From positions 16,279,118-16,343,117 of the forward strand of contig NC_079149.1 in assembly GCF_945859685.1 (NCBI RefSeq): a DNA stretch of 64,000 nucleotides, read 5' to 3'. Origin of the DNA: Eupeodes corollae. Taxonomy: Eukaryota > Arthropoda > Insecta > Diptera > Syrphidae. The notes under the pieces were generated by a model, which did no database searches, was not told the origin of the DNA, and worked only from the letters and a program-made list of their open reading frames with translations. Positions 29,285 through 39,621 of the stretch are shown here, piece after piece (the stretch's first letter is position 1; each line of letters begins with the position of its first letter). The translations under genes were made by a program, and so were the position numbers.

Positions 29285-29965
29285 AGCGCCCAAAAAAAAT
29301 TCAAGGCAACTTTACTTATGTCAAAATGACAATATAATATGTTTTTTTTATTCAACTGAAAGCTGAACATTATTAAATTAAATTAAATTGGCTGTCGCAA
29401 CAGTCCATTGAGAACTTGTGCCTAGTGACTTAAAACTCTTAACCATTGATGTGTGCGAATACCGTTGAAAAGCTAATTTTAGAAAGCACTTTTCATGACA
29501 AGAATTACTCTTGGAGAATTTGTCAATTCCTCGCAAGAGGCAGTAACCGTGAAAAAAAAACTTTAGACGGCATAGGCATAGATCGAGCCCAAGACCTCTG
29601 GCATGACAGTCCAACGTGCATGACTAACCATCATGCCACGGGTACTGAACTTTATTACTCTGTGATTTATTTAGAAGTAGAACAATCTAGTGAAGTAAAG
29701 TTTCGAGTTTGAAATTTATGACACTTGGAAAACTAATCAAAGAAGAAAGCAACAAACAGCGGATGTATTTTCTGTAACCGATGTAAGATGATAATTACCA
29801 AGTCAAGCCTGTGAGAGCCCTGTGAGAGCATTGAAATGGAGATAGCTTATTGAACTCCATAATAGTATGGATGAAAGGCAAATATCTTATGTGTCCGGTA
29901 CTGCATATTCAAATTTAACCGAGTATAGTTGCCTTGGTCAAAATGTACGTTCAAAGAATGCAATC
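29285..29965 (-). repeat. Rep-Y copy 2, split by a SINE
   Basis: Segments 29285-29375 and 29658-29965 match the outer parts of Rep-Y (GGCCAGC.CCAAAAAA, TTCAACTGAAAGCTGAAC; GTTGCCTTGGTCAAAATGTA). The SINE at 29376-29644 lies between them. Confidence 0.55.
29376..29644 (-). mobile_element. tRNA-derived SINE, copy 2
   Basis: Same family as 11955-12405, inverted. Flanks are CTGAACATTATTA (29363-29375) and CTGAACTTTATTA (29645-29657), a 13-bp duplication with one mismatch. The A-box-like GTGGCATGATGGTTAG and B-box-like GGGCTCGATCTAT can be read on the minus strand, and the 3' end is AATTTAATTTAATT. Confidence 0.8.
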
Positions 29966-29997
29966 GACTATTAATGAAGTCTCTGAACTTTCACAAT

Positions 29998-30234
29998 GGC
30001 TGCGTTCAATATCGGATTGGATAGCAAAATTGAGATAGCTGTCAAAATACAAAAACAACTTTCAGTTTTCCACAAATAACAGAGGCAAACATTTAGATTA
30101 TAAGGTCTAAAATCATTGTAAAATAAAATGTTCGATGGTTAATTTTAGTAATTCACCGAATGTTTACCAAAAACTATAAAATGTGAGACAAAAAGGTACC
30201 CTGATACCCTATCAATTTATGATAGAACGCAACC
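29998..30234. mobile_element. MITE A (237 bp) with GGCTGCGTTC ends
   Basis: GGCTGCGTTCAATATCGG at one end and, inverted, GGTTGCGTTCTATCATAA at the other. AAT is directly outside both ends (29995-29997, 30235-30237). Non-coding. Confidence 0.75.
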
Positions 30235-30274
30235 AATCTGTTCCAAAGAGCAATTAAAATTCTTGAACATTGCA

Positions 30275-30350
30275 ATGACAGGTAAAGAAAAAGCGTGGTA
30301 AGGCATTCCATATTCACGCAGTCCGGCTAATAAATGAATCTTTGTGCTTC
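30275..30350 (-). pseudogene. LINE C-terminal remnant upstream of GST copy 1
   Basis: Minus strand reads LKHKDSFISRTA, a stop, then IWNALPRF, the conserved end of CR1/Jockey-type LINE proteins. Similar fragments lie at about the same distance upstream of the GST genes at 32264 (31695-31775) and 56850 (56240-56315). Confidence 0.55.
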
Positions 30351-30853
30351 AAAGTACGACCAAAGTTGGACTCGAGCAAATCGTACGGCACATGCCGGAA
30401 ATCATATTAAAAAAGAAATGACTTAAAATGATTAACCAGATAATAATAATAAAAACATTCATATCAACAATATTTATCTCCGTGTAATTATTTAAAGTTC
30501 TCAAGCCCCAAAAAATCAACTGATAGATTTAAGAATCTAATTTATTTTAGGTAGGTTCTAAATAGACGATACTTTCTTATCTGATTACAACACTAAGATA
30601 GGATTCAATTCAGGAAGGAAGTCAGCTAAATTCTAGAAAACCTCACAAATCTATGTCTTTAAATGAGCTGCCTTTTCAAATGTTTTATCAGAGAATATTT
30701 GATAATGATTTCACTCAATCACAAGCATGTTTTTATCTCATAATGATAACATCGTTCTCAACTTATTTAGCTTTTAAATGCCTACGAGTAATTCAATTAA
30801 TCAGTTGAAGCTTGTATTCGAAAGTGTTCAGATCATCATTACTCCAAAAAATT

Positions 30854-31516
30854 ATGGGAAAAATTATTTTATACGGAATTTTGCTGTCGCCTCCAGTGCG
30901 TGCTGTTCTTTTGACCCTTCACGAATTGGATCTAGAATTTGAGTTTGTTGAAGTTAATCCTCTAAAAGGGGAACAATATAACGAGGAATACGTCAAAAAG
31001 AACCCCCAACACACGATTCCTCTTCTCGAAGACGATGGCCAATGTATTTCGGACAGCCATGCCATAATTGCATATTTATGTCGAAAATTTGGAAAAACTG
31101 ATTCACTCTACCCCAAGGATTTCTATAAAAGGGCAATTGTTGACAATCGTCTTCATTTTGAATCAGGGATTCTGTTTGCTCGTTGCTTGAAGGGATTTAG
31201 GTCTACAAGTGAAACATTGGAGAACAAGTTGAAGAACATCGAAGAAGCTTACGACTTTATGGAAGTATTTCTCGCAGACAGTACACACATGGCTGGAAAT
31301 AATTTGACTATCGCTGATTTGAGTATTCTGCCCTCCCTCAGTTCATTGGATCTCATTGTTCCGGTTAATTCAACAAAATGGCCAAAATTAAATTCCTGGT
31401 TGGATTTGATGAAAAAGTTACCTTATTATGAGGAAGTTAATGTTGAGGGCCTTAGATTGATTGCTGAAATGTTAAAACCAATGTTAGAATCCATGATAGC
31501 TGAGTCGAAGAAATAA
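30854..31516 (+). CDS. Glutathione S-transferase, epsilon class (tandem copy 1)
   Basis: Intronless, 220 residues, the usual epsilon length. I chose the ATG giving MGKIILYGILLSPPVRA because it aligns with family N-termini; an upstream in-frame ATG adds 14 unconserved residues. Ser12 is the predicted catalytic residue, His53 (NPQHTIP) and DSHAI (67-71) shape the glutathione site, and LTIADLSILPSLSSLD and LMKKLPYYEEVN belong to the C-terminal domain. It should conjugate glutathione to electrophiles in the cytosol. AATAAA follows about 22 bp after the stop. The next gene, 1,410 bp downstream in register, is a recent duplicate: I count about 32 differences in 220 residues. Confidence 0.95.
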   Translation: MGKIILYGILLSPPVRAVLLTLHELDLEFEFVEVNPLKGEQYNEEYVKKNPQHTIPLLEDDGQCISDSHAIIAYLCRKFGKTDSLYPKDFYKRAIVDNRLHFESGILFARCLKGFRSTSETLENKLKNIEEAYDFMEVFLADSTHMAGNNLTIADLSILPSLSSLDLIVPVNSTKWPKLNSWLDLMKKLPYYEEVNVEGLRLIAEMLKPMLESMIAESKK

Positions 31517-31694
31517 AAGACTTGCTAGAAATTTGTGAATAAATGTGTTTTATTTTATTTGTTAAGAAGATCATCTAAAAAAGCATAGTAACACTTGCTC
31601 ATAGACAATTGGACTTTTAAACTTTTGTTTAGCAATATTTGAAATACCTATAATATATTTTTTGTTTTAACTAATTTGAATCTTTTTTCAAAAC

Positions 31695-31775
31695 AAAAAG
31701 GTAAAGAAAGAGCGTTTGTAATGCATTCCACATTCGCGAAGTGCGGTTAAAGAACGAATCTCTATACTTTACAAT
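31695..31775 (-). pseudogene. LINE C-terminal remnant upstream of GST copy 2
   Basis: Minus strand reads YRDSFFNRTSRMWNALQ, the same motif as at 30275-30350, and lies inside the same duplicated 1.4-kb unit. Confidence 0.55.
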
Positions 31776-32263
31776 ACAACAGAAGTTGGACTTAAGGTTA
31801 AACTGATAATCAAATCATAGACGCGGCTGGCATATGTAAGAAATCATATTAAAAAATGAAATGCCTTACAATTATCTGACAGAAAACTATGATAAATAAT
31901 TCACTTCAACAACATTTCTGTCTTGTATTTATATTTCAAGTTCTCAAGCTGTCGAAAAGACACCCGATAGATTTCAGAAGTTTATTTATTGTAGCAAAGT
32001 TCTAATAGACCATAGTTTCTTATCTACTTTTAGCATTTGGATATATTTCAAAGGAAAACAGTCAAATTATAGAGAATCTAAAAAACAAGTTCCGTGCATG
32101 AGCTGCCATTGTTTTAATCTGTTTTGTCTCATTAAGATAATATCATGCTCAAATTATTTAACTTTTAAGTACCAACGAATATTACAATTTACTTACTTTT
32201 TTAATAAGCAACTTATCAGTTTAAGTTGATCCTCGAAAGTGTTCAGTTTACTATAAAAAAATT

Positions 32264-32926
32264 ATGGGAAAAATTATTTTGTACGGAATAGTACCGTCGC
32301 CTCCAGTGCGGGCAGTCCTTTTTACTCTACACGAATTGGGCCTTGAATTTGAATTTGTTGAAGTTAATCCCCTGAAAGGAGAACAATTCAACCAGGACTT
32401 CATCAAAAAGAATCCCCAACACACGATTCCTATGCTTGAAGACGATGGCCATTGTATTTCCGATAGCCATGCCATAATTGCCTATTTGTGTCGAAAATTT
32501 GGTAAAACTGATTTACTTTACCCTAAGGATTTCTATCAAAGGGCAGTTGTTGACAATCGTCTTCATTTTGAATCGGGGATTCTATTTGCTTGTTGCTTGA
32601 AAGGCTTAAGGACACCAAATGAAACGTTAGAGACCAAAACGAAGAACATCGAAGAAGCTTACGATTTTATGGAAGCATTTCTGGAAGACGGTACACATAT
32701 GGCTGGAAATAGTTTGACTATCGCTGATTTGAGTATTCTACCTTCGCTATCTTCATTGGATCTCATTGTTCCGGTTGATTCAACAAAATGGCCAAAATTA
32801 AACTCGTGGTTGGATTTGATGAAAAAATTACCTTATTATGAAGAAGTAAATGTTGAGGGCCTTAGAGTGATTGGTGAAATGTTAAAATCAATGCTAGAAT
32901 CCATGAACGTAGAGTTGAAGAAATAG
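32264..32926 (+). CDS. Glutathione S-transferase, epsilon class (tandem copy 2)
   Basis: Intronless, 220 residues, starting MGKIILYGIVPSPPVRA. Ser12, the NPQHTIPMLED loop and DSHAI are all kept, and the C-terminal half is nearly identical to copy 1. Differences cluster at residues 42-46 and 114-126, the latter in the C-terminal domain where the hydrophobic substrate pocket of GSTs lies, so substrate range may differ (inference). AATAAA lies about 20 bp after the stop. Its 5' flank of some 560 bp is also duplicated from copy 1. It converges with the frameshifted minus-strand copy starting at 33776. Confidence 0.95.
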   Translation: MGKIILYGIVPSPPVRAVLFTLHELGLEFEFVEVNPLKGEQFNQDFIKKNPQHTIPMLEDDGHCISDSHAIIAYLCRKFGKTDLLYPKDFYQRAVVDNRLHFESGILFACCLKGLRTPNETLETKTKNIEEAYDFMEAFLEDGTHMAGNSLTIADLSILPSLSSLDLIVPVDSTKWPKLNSWLDLMKKLPYYEEVNVEGLRVIGEMLKSMLESMNVELKK

Positions 32927-33118
32927 ACGACTTGCTATAATTTTTGGGAATAAAGTTATTTTTAGTTATAATTTCTGGTGATGATTCATGAGATAACACT
33001 TGCTCTTAGGTTATTTGACTTTTGAACTTTTGTTTTGGAATTTCTGGGAAGTTTTAAAAATGTTTTAGGTTAAATAAATACAAAAAAACAACTACAATTT
33101 ATTTTTTTCAAAGTGATT

Positions 33119-33776
33119 TTATTCTTTTTTTAAAGCAGTTTCACATTTTTTAGCAAATAACGCTAATCCCAATTCATTGCCTCTCTCGTAGTAGGGCAAC
33201 TTTGTCATGAGTTCCTTCCATGCCATCAATTTAGCAAATTTCTTCCCATCGATTGGTATTAAGCAATCCAAGCTGGAGACAGTGGCTAAAAGACTAAAAT
33301 CCGCAATTGTCACATTCTCTCCAGCTACATAGTTGTTGTTTTCTAGAAATTTGTCCAAAATTTCATAACCACTAATGACGGAATCGTGTTTGTCTTGGGG
33401 AATTGTGGGATCACTCTTTTGGAATACTCCAATGGTAATACTATTTAAAGCAGCGAACAGCACTCCCGAATCGAAAAAGAGACGATGATCGACCAGGGCA
33501 CGTTGCTTGAAGTCCTTCGGATATAAGCTGTCATCTTTGGCATACTTTCGCACTAGATAGGCCGAAATCGCATGGCTATCAGCTAAGAATTTATCCTCGT
33601 CCTCCAAAACAGGTACCAATTGCAATGGATTTTTTTTACGGAACTCTTCGGATTTCTGCTCGAATTTTGAAATTTGAACTTTTTTAATTTTGAATTCCAA
33701 GCCGAGAGCATTTAGAGTGAGAAGAACTGTTTCTACAGGCAGGACTTGGTTCGAGACCGTGCAAAATTAGAACCAT
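33119..33776 (-). pseudogene. Epsilon GST with a one-base frameshift near the N-terminus
   Basis: From 33700 down one frame reads KKNPLQLVPVLEDEDKFLAD, DSHAISAYLVRKYAKDDSLY and GENVTIADFSLLATVSSLD to a TAA, an intact epsilon body. The N-terminus is in another frame: an ATG at 33776 gives MVLILHGLEPSPA, then one extra base near 33737 must be skipped to reach VETVLLTLNALGLEF. With that correction the length is normal. The usual SPPVR is SPA-VE, so Arg after the catalytic region is also changed; Ser is kept. NPQH has become NPLQ, so the glutathione-site His is missing. It is either a decaying pseudogene or a sequencing error on top of a diverged gene; the lost His favours decay. Confidence 0.8.
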
Positions 33777-34434
33777 ATTTTTTATTTTTGACTGATTGTT
33801 GGTTAATTTGAAACGAAACGTTTAACTATACAATTGTAACTAAAAACGAAATTCTTTTTCATAAATCGTACAACTGATATCAAATATCAAAGCAACCTTT
33901 AATCTATTTCTGTATATTCATTTATTATCACTGCAATTAATAAAGATAATACTGCTCCAATCTTAATGTTGTTAGCTTAAGTTTCATTTGGTGAAATGTA
34001 TGTTTATGAATAAAAAAAAAAGACTTCATGGCGTTTATCTGAAGAAAAACTGTAATCTTATCACTATGCCAGATTTATTGATTATTATTTTTAATAATCA
34101 TAATTATTTTCACTTGGAAAAGCATTTGTTGGACTAAATTGTAGCAAGTTGCATTGGGCTTGGGCATAAGAATTAGTAAATGATTCAGCAATTATTTGTT
34201 ACAATCGTTGGACATTTTATACAGTATTACATTTTATCATTATCAATTTTAGAATTAGAATTAGGTGAGACAAAATAGGGAAATATGTGCATAGATACTC
34301 ATGCTTAGGACTTTAAAACTTATGGGATTTTCTATGAAAAATATAGATACTTTAAAAATAAGTCTTTACCTATGGGTACATTTAGATTTTCTACAAAAAA
34401 TTGTTTTTTTTTTTCGTGGCGCGTGGAACACAAT
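33777..34434. other. AT-rich intergenic DNA
   Basis: No gene, transposon end or strong repeat recognised. Confidence 0.5.
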
Positions 34435-35011
34435 GGCTGCGTTCAATTTCGTATTGGATAGGGTATTTTGGATATGTGGATTTTTTGACACCTTGTTAAA
34501 CGAGTTGGATAGCTGTATTGAGATAGCTGTCAAATAATAAAAACAACTCTCAGGTGAAGTCACAATTGTTGTAAGATACAAAATTTAATAGATAATTCAA
34601 TTGATTCGTCGGACGATGATGAATTTATAGGTGCGTAACAATTCCATAAATAAGAGATAACCTTAATCTGAGTAATCTATGTTAAATTTCCTCATAGCCC
34701 ATTTGGAATGCTATACGATTAATAATTTACTTTCGAAATTTCCGGTTTTAAACGATTGACGTTTAACAGAAAACTATCCTAACCGAAACGATGACTATTA
34801 TGAAGTGACAACAAATACAAAAAGCTGAAATAATTTTTGAAGTTTGTTGAATCAGCTGTTCTGTCAGATACTTACAAACCCCAGAAATTCTTGTATACCT
34901 TTGGATTCCTTTTTTGACATCTTAGCTGTTTTTGATCAGCTGTTATTTTACACGTTAAACACTAACAAAAAAGTATCCGGATACCTTATCAGTCTGAGAT
35001 TGAACGCAGCC
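34435..35011. mobile_element. MITE B (577 bp) with GGCTGCGTTCAAT ends
   Basis: GGCTGCGTTCAATTTCG at one end and, inverted, GGCTGCGTTCAATCTCAG at the other, with AAT outside both (34432-34434, 35012-35014). The interior keeps short coding-like scraps (SIDSSDDDEF before a GT; MLNQLFCQ), also found inverted at 52290-52542 (MLNQLFCQ, SFDSSDEKIGG). It may thus descend from a protein-coding element. Confidence 0.75.
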
Positions 35012-35415
35012 AATTGGAATTGTTTTGTTTGACATTATATTTACTATGTAACTTTGTATTCTTGTTTTTTTTTTTTAATTATGAAAGTATTGGTGCAAAA
35101 TTCTGCTGAAATATCCAGATCTGCAGATTTGATCTTAAATCAAAAATAAATCTATTTATTTTGCCCCATGGAATAGAAAACCAAAAAAAAATTTATTTTG
35201 ACAGATAAAGAATAAAATGACTTATTGTGCTCATTAAAAATCTCATTTCTTTCAAAACAAGTGTTGTTAGAATTATTTAGGTGTATAGCCATATTAAACA
35301 TGGAGTTTTTAAATATTGGTGGCAATAGAAAGTTGAAAATATGAACTTAATTAATTGATAGAAAAACATTTAAAAATATTAAAATCTTGAATATTTCATA
35401 CACCTTAAATAAAAT

Positions 35416-36766
35416 TGTTGCGGTAAATTTTACCACAACAAGTTTCACCTCCCTTGTTGTTAACCACCCTTAACGAATTCTTATTGTGGCTCCAAAATTC
35501 TAAAAGAGTTTAGAAGAAACCTGGACCATCAGCCAGCGACCTGCTCTCCTAGCATTTTGGGAAACCAAATTTAACAGGTATCACCAAAGTGTGTGAAAGG
35601 ATTCCACACCAACGAACTGTGCGACAGTTGACCCACATATTGGTTGAACAAGATCATCAAGGCATGAAGACTATACCCATACCCAACAATGTGTGTAGGA
35701 AAGTCACACCAACTTTAACTTAGTATGGCCGAGGGCCCATCATGAAGTATTAACTATCGAAAAATCACTCCAAGAATGTCTTAATTATAGGCTTGGCTAC
35801 TGACTTCCTTCAACACGAAATAAGTAGTTTTTCCTCAACCAAAATCTAGCGCGTGTAGATACTCGGTAATGTGAGGAATTCCACACGATTTTTCCAGAAA
35901 GTCTTGGCTGGAATGGGTTCGAAAGTGAAGAGCTGAACTCTCTCATTGAGCTACTGGGTGATCGCATCACCTCGTTAAAGAGATCCCGTGCGATGAAAGA
36001 TACCTGGCTTCTCGGTGGCACACCCCAATCTTATGGATGGAGGAAGTTGCGGACCGAGACAGATGGGTCACCACGCAATAGATCCGAGAGGATTGACTGA
36101 GGGCAAATAGCCGGAAGAGTCAAGCTCGCCATGATGATGGCCACTTTTCGAATTGCACCCAAAGCCTTTTGACGAATGAAAAATTGTGTGAATGGATGTT
36201 TTTTTTGAAAAGACCTACTTAAAGTAATTATGTTTCGTAACTTAGTTTTTCTTTAAGTTTTTATTGAGTTAAAGATTTTGTTTTGTTCTGCCGTGGAGAA
36301 AAGTTGAGGAAGGACTACGATAGCTGTTGGAGGAAGTCAAAAAGAAGCTAAGTATAGTGTTTTCTGTTGTTTCTAAAAATATTGCTTTTTCTGGTGTTCT
36401 TCATTTGTAGCAAATTCGTCCTTTTGACCTTCGAGTCGAAGTATTAATTTCCCGATATTACGGGACGCGTTTACCGCTTTTTGATTTTTTAATTTTCTTC
36501 GAGTGATTTCTTTTATCGGTTTTTATCATTACATCCATCATTTTCTTTTGCAAAACATTTATCGAGTCAATCTCAATAATTCAATTTGTATCTTTCTCTT
36601 TTATAAAAGATCCTGGTTTAATCCTGGCTTCGGCCAAAGTTTTCCAGGCAATAAAACATAATTTAAATTTCCTTTCTGGAAAATAAAACCTTTCTTTTAT
36701 TTCGTAAGTTGATTTGAAGACTAATTTTTCAGCTGCTGGTTTTGGTAAACTTCAAGTAAAAAGTTT
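35416..36766 (+). repeat. Possible long LTR (solo or 5') of a gypsy-type retrotransposon
   Basis: Starts TGTTGCGGTAAATTTTACCA. TATAAAAGA lies near 36600, AATAAA at about 36649 and 36694, and a TGGCGCCCA motif, like a tRNA-Lys primer-binding site, at 36769-36777. The arrangement promoter, polyadenylation signal, then primer site fits an LTR. Against this, the boundary does not end in CA and no gag or pol follows. No protein is encoded here that I recognise. Confidence 0.35.
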
Positions 36767-36777
36767 CCTGGCGCCCA

Positions 36778-37899
36778 CTATAATCAATACGACTTGGAAA
36801 AATTCACCTCGTCGTATTTCGATATCAATTTTATTTCAATTTTATTGATCACCTTGATTAATAAAATATTCACCTAATTGGAACCCCCCCTTTTAGCTGA
36901 GCTACCGTGCTGGCAATACTTTTATTCATTGACATACTATACATAGACTGCTAGTGGTGTGAATTTTCCATACAAAATTTGAATAAAAATGGTTCCACTT
37001 CAAATTAGCTACACTAGCCCTTCCAGGCACAGTGGCAAAACAAGTTATGAAATATCTAGCGACATCTGTTTGTAATTAGTTGAGATAAGCTTTTTCTGGC
37101 AAAGAAAGTATTAACATCTAGAATAATTTGTTGAAGACAGAAACTGTCAAAAATTTTGACAGTTCGTGCAAAATGAAGTGCATGTAAATGTTACACAATT
37201 TGTCCGCATAGCGCTCTTTGCGCTAGTGTTTTGTCCGTTAAATGGAACCATCGTGAACTTGGCTATTAGGAGTCCATATTTATTATGTCAATGCTTTTAT
37301 TGCTACCTGTGGTGAATTCTTTCACCTGATTGTCATATCGACTGACGTTTCTCGTAAAGTGTCATAATAACTTTCGCGGAACATCGGAGGTGTGCAATTT
37401 TGATTTTGTTTAATTTTAAATAATTTAAAAAAAAAAGGAATTTAACTCTCGTTCGATCTTCGACAATATTGGATTTGAAAATCCAATGTTGTTTAAAAAT
37501 AATCGTAATTATATACAGTCCGTCGGGTCGGTATAGAGGTGGAAAAATGTACAACAAAATAAAACAAAGTTGAAGAGTTATTTACATAAATCATTCTTTT
37601 AAATCAGACAACATAGTTAAGTTTAATTTGTAGTTCAAATTTTGTTGACAGGTTGTTTAAAACTGTCTGTCATAAAAACAGATGTCTTGAATTGTCACTT
37701 TTTAGTAGCCATGACATGATGGTAAGCGCGTAGGAATATTGATTAAGGAAAACTATAGGTAATCAATTAACAAGTACTATGATCACAAGATTTAGTCGCA
37801 GTTATGTTTCCTAAAATCAACAAGATATTCAGGAAAAACAATGACAATAACCTTCCATGTCTGATACTCTAAAGAACTTAAGCGAACAGTAACGAACTT
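36778..37899. other. AT-rich intergenic DNA with a SINE-head fragment
   Basis: At 37711-37735 CATGACATGATGGTAAGCGC resembles the A-box region of the SINEs at 11955 and 29376 without the rest of the element. AGCGCTCTTTGCGCT near 37210 is a short hairpin. Nothing else recognised. Confidence 0.4.
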
Positions 37900-38208
37900 A
37901 TGATAGAGGAAATAGATCTAGAAGAAGCCATCTTTGACGATGATTTTTACATAATTAAAGATCCGAGGGGAAAGGTGGAGGCATTGGAAGCTACTTTCCA
38001 GCAAGTTTACAAGCTGATTATTAGCATTCACCCCAACCACAACCTGGAAAACAGAGCTTTACTTCAACATTTTTTACCCTCGAAACGAAATGAAACCCAA
38101 CCACAACCTGGAAAACAGAGCTTTACTTCAAATTTTTTACCCTCGAAACGAAATGAAACCGGGATTTTCGACACCGTATGGTTTTTATCTAAAACTGAGC
38201 AGGCTTAA
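37900..38208 (+). other. Unrecognised 102-codon ORF with an internal 63-64-bp duplication
   Basis: The frame starts MIEEIDLEEAIFDDDFYII (acidic) and then contains a tandem duplication of 38033-38096 at 38097-38159, so the peptide repeats LPSKRNET. I know no family with this sequence. It may be a fragment of a transposon ORF or a chance frame; no splice or promoter signal supports it. Confidence 0.25.
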
Positions 38209-38448
38209 CATAAGCAAACAATTACTGTAGTTGCTCTATGACATGATTAGCCGTAGAAAGTTTGTTGTCAAAAGTGGCAACGTATCAGAACATTCCAAAT
38301 TAAAAATCGGCTTTAAGAAGGACCTGTGAATTTTCCGATTTTTTTCAGCATTAATACCGGCGATCTGATGAAATTGCTTTATCGCTGTTTTTAGAAAAAT
38401 ATTCCCAGATAGAATTTTTTCCCAAAGATGTCATCATGTAAATATATA

Positions 38449-39621
38449 CAGTGACGGACAAAACAATAAGACCAGTTGGGATGCCTTAACAATGAGCTCT
38501 CTCTCTTTAAAATGAAGACCGTTATATTTTTTTTTGTGTGTGTAAATTATCGTTGATAAACGATAAACTTTTGATTCAAGCAAAAATAATAAATAATAAA
38601 TAGCTTATAATTGTGAAAAACTAAACAAACATAAAAAACATTCATTAGAGGTGGACGAAACAATAAGACCAGGTGACTTCTGTTTAAATGTATGTTGAAA
38701 TTATTGTTATTTGATTAAAATATTTTACAGAACACCATTCTTGGAATAAAATTCTTTCAATTACAAAGAGAATTCACAAGAAGAAAGAAAAAAATGGGTC
38801 GCGTAGTGCATTGCACTCAAACCATGAGGGAAATTATCCTCAAACTGGTGCAGGATGGAAAGTCGTAGCGGGAAGTGGCCAAAATAATTGGGAGATCCAA
38901 GACATTTGTGTATAATGCTCTACAGCCCCAAAAAACCAACGCAAAAACAAGCAGACCACGGAAAACATCCCAAAAGCTTGATGCTCAAAAAAACGTTTAT
39001 GTAAGAAGGACCCGTTTAAGTCTTCTGGGGATATAAAAAAGGAGCTAGACTTGCCTATCTGTGAAAGAACAGTTAGGAGACGGCTTGAGGAGCAGCATCT
39101 CTTTGGAAGAAGTCCTAGGGAAGTACCACTTCTTACCAGAAGACACCGACAGAATAGAATAAAATTCGCCAAAGACCATTTAAATTGGGTAGGCCCAGGT
39201 AATCGACAAAAATGGCGAAACATTCTATGGTCCGACGAAACAAAGGTGAATTTAGTTGGATCAGACGATAAGAGATGGGTACGACGTCCGAAAAATGCTG
39301 CACATCAACATCAATATACAACGAAAACGGTAAAGCACGGAGGTGGAAACATCATCGAAAAGCCAAAAGCTGGGTAGAAGAGAAAATGATCGATGTAGTG
39401 GCCTGGCCTTCTCAATCTCCAGATTTGAACCCTTTGGAAAACTTATGGGCCATTGTTAAAAAACCACTCGCTGGAAAAAAATCAAAAAATAAGGAAGATT
39501 TGTGGAACAATTTTCAAAAAGCTTGGTATGCAATACCACAAAGTACCTGCAGCAAACTTGTGGAGTCCATGCCGAAAAGAGTACAAGATGTAGTGCAAAA
39601 CAAGGGTTATAGCACCAAATA
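38449..39621 (+). mobile_element. Tc1-like transposon A with IR/DR-type left end, right end lost
   Basis: The left end CAGTGACGGACAAAACAATA follows TA (38447-38448), and a related motif, GTGGACGAAACAATAAGACC, recurs about 200 bp inside (38651), the inverted-repeat/direct-repeat layout of some Tc1 elements. The right end is missing, replaced by mariner copy 2 inserted at a TA. Confidence 0.75.
38794..39621 (+). pseudogene. Tc1-like transposase A, internally deleted
   Basis: ATG 38794 gives MGRVVHCTQTMREIILKLVQ and the HTH piece EVAKIIGRSKTFVYNAL. Later pieces are FGRSPREVPLLTRRHRQNRI, ILWSDETKVNLVGSDDKRWV with the first catalytic Asp, and WPSQSPDLNPLENLWAIVKK with the third carboxylate region. 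The second Asp segment is deleted between KHGGGN and KAKSWVEEK. Stops and frameshifts at about 38866, 39018 and 39360 make it inactive. The tail VQDVVQNKGYSTK ends just before mariner copy 2. Confidence 0.85.
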
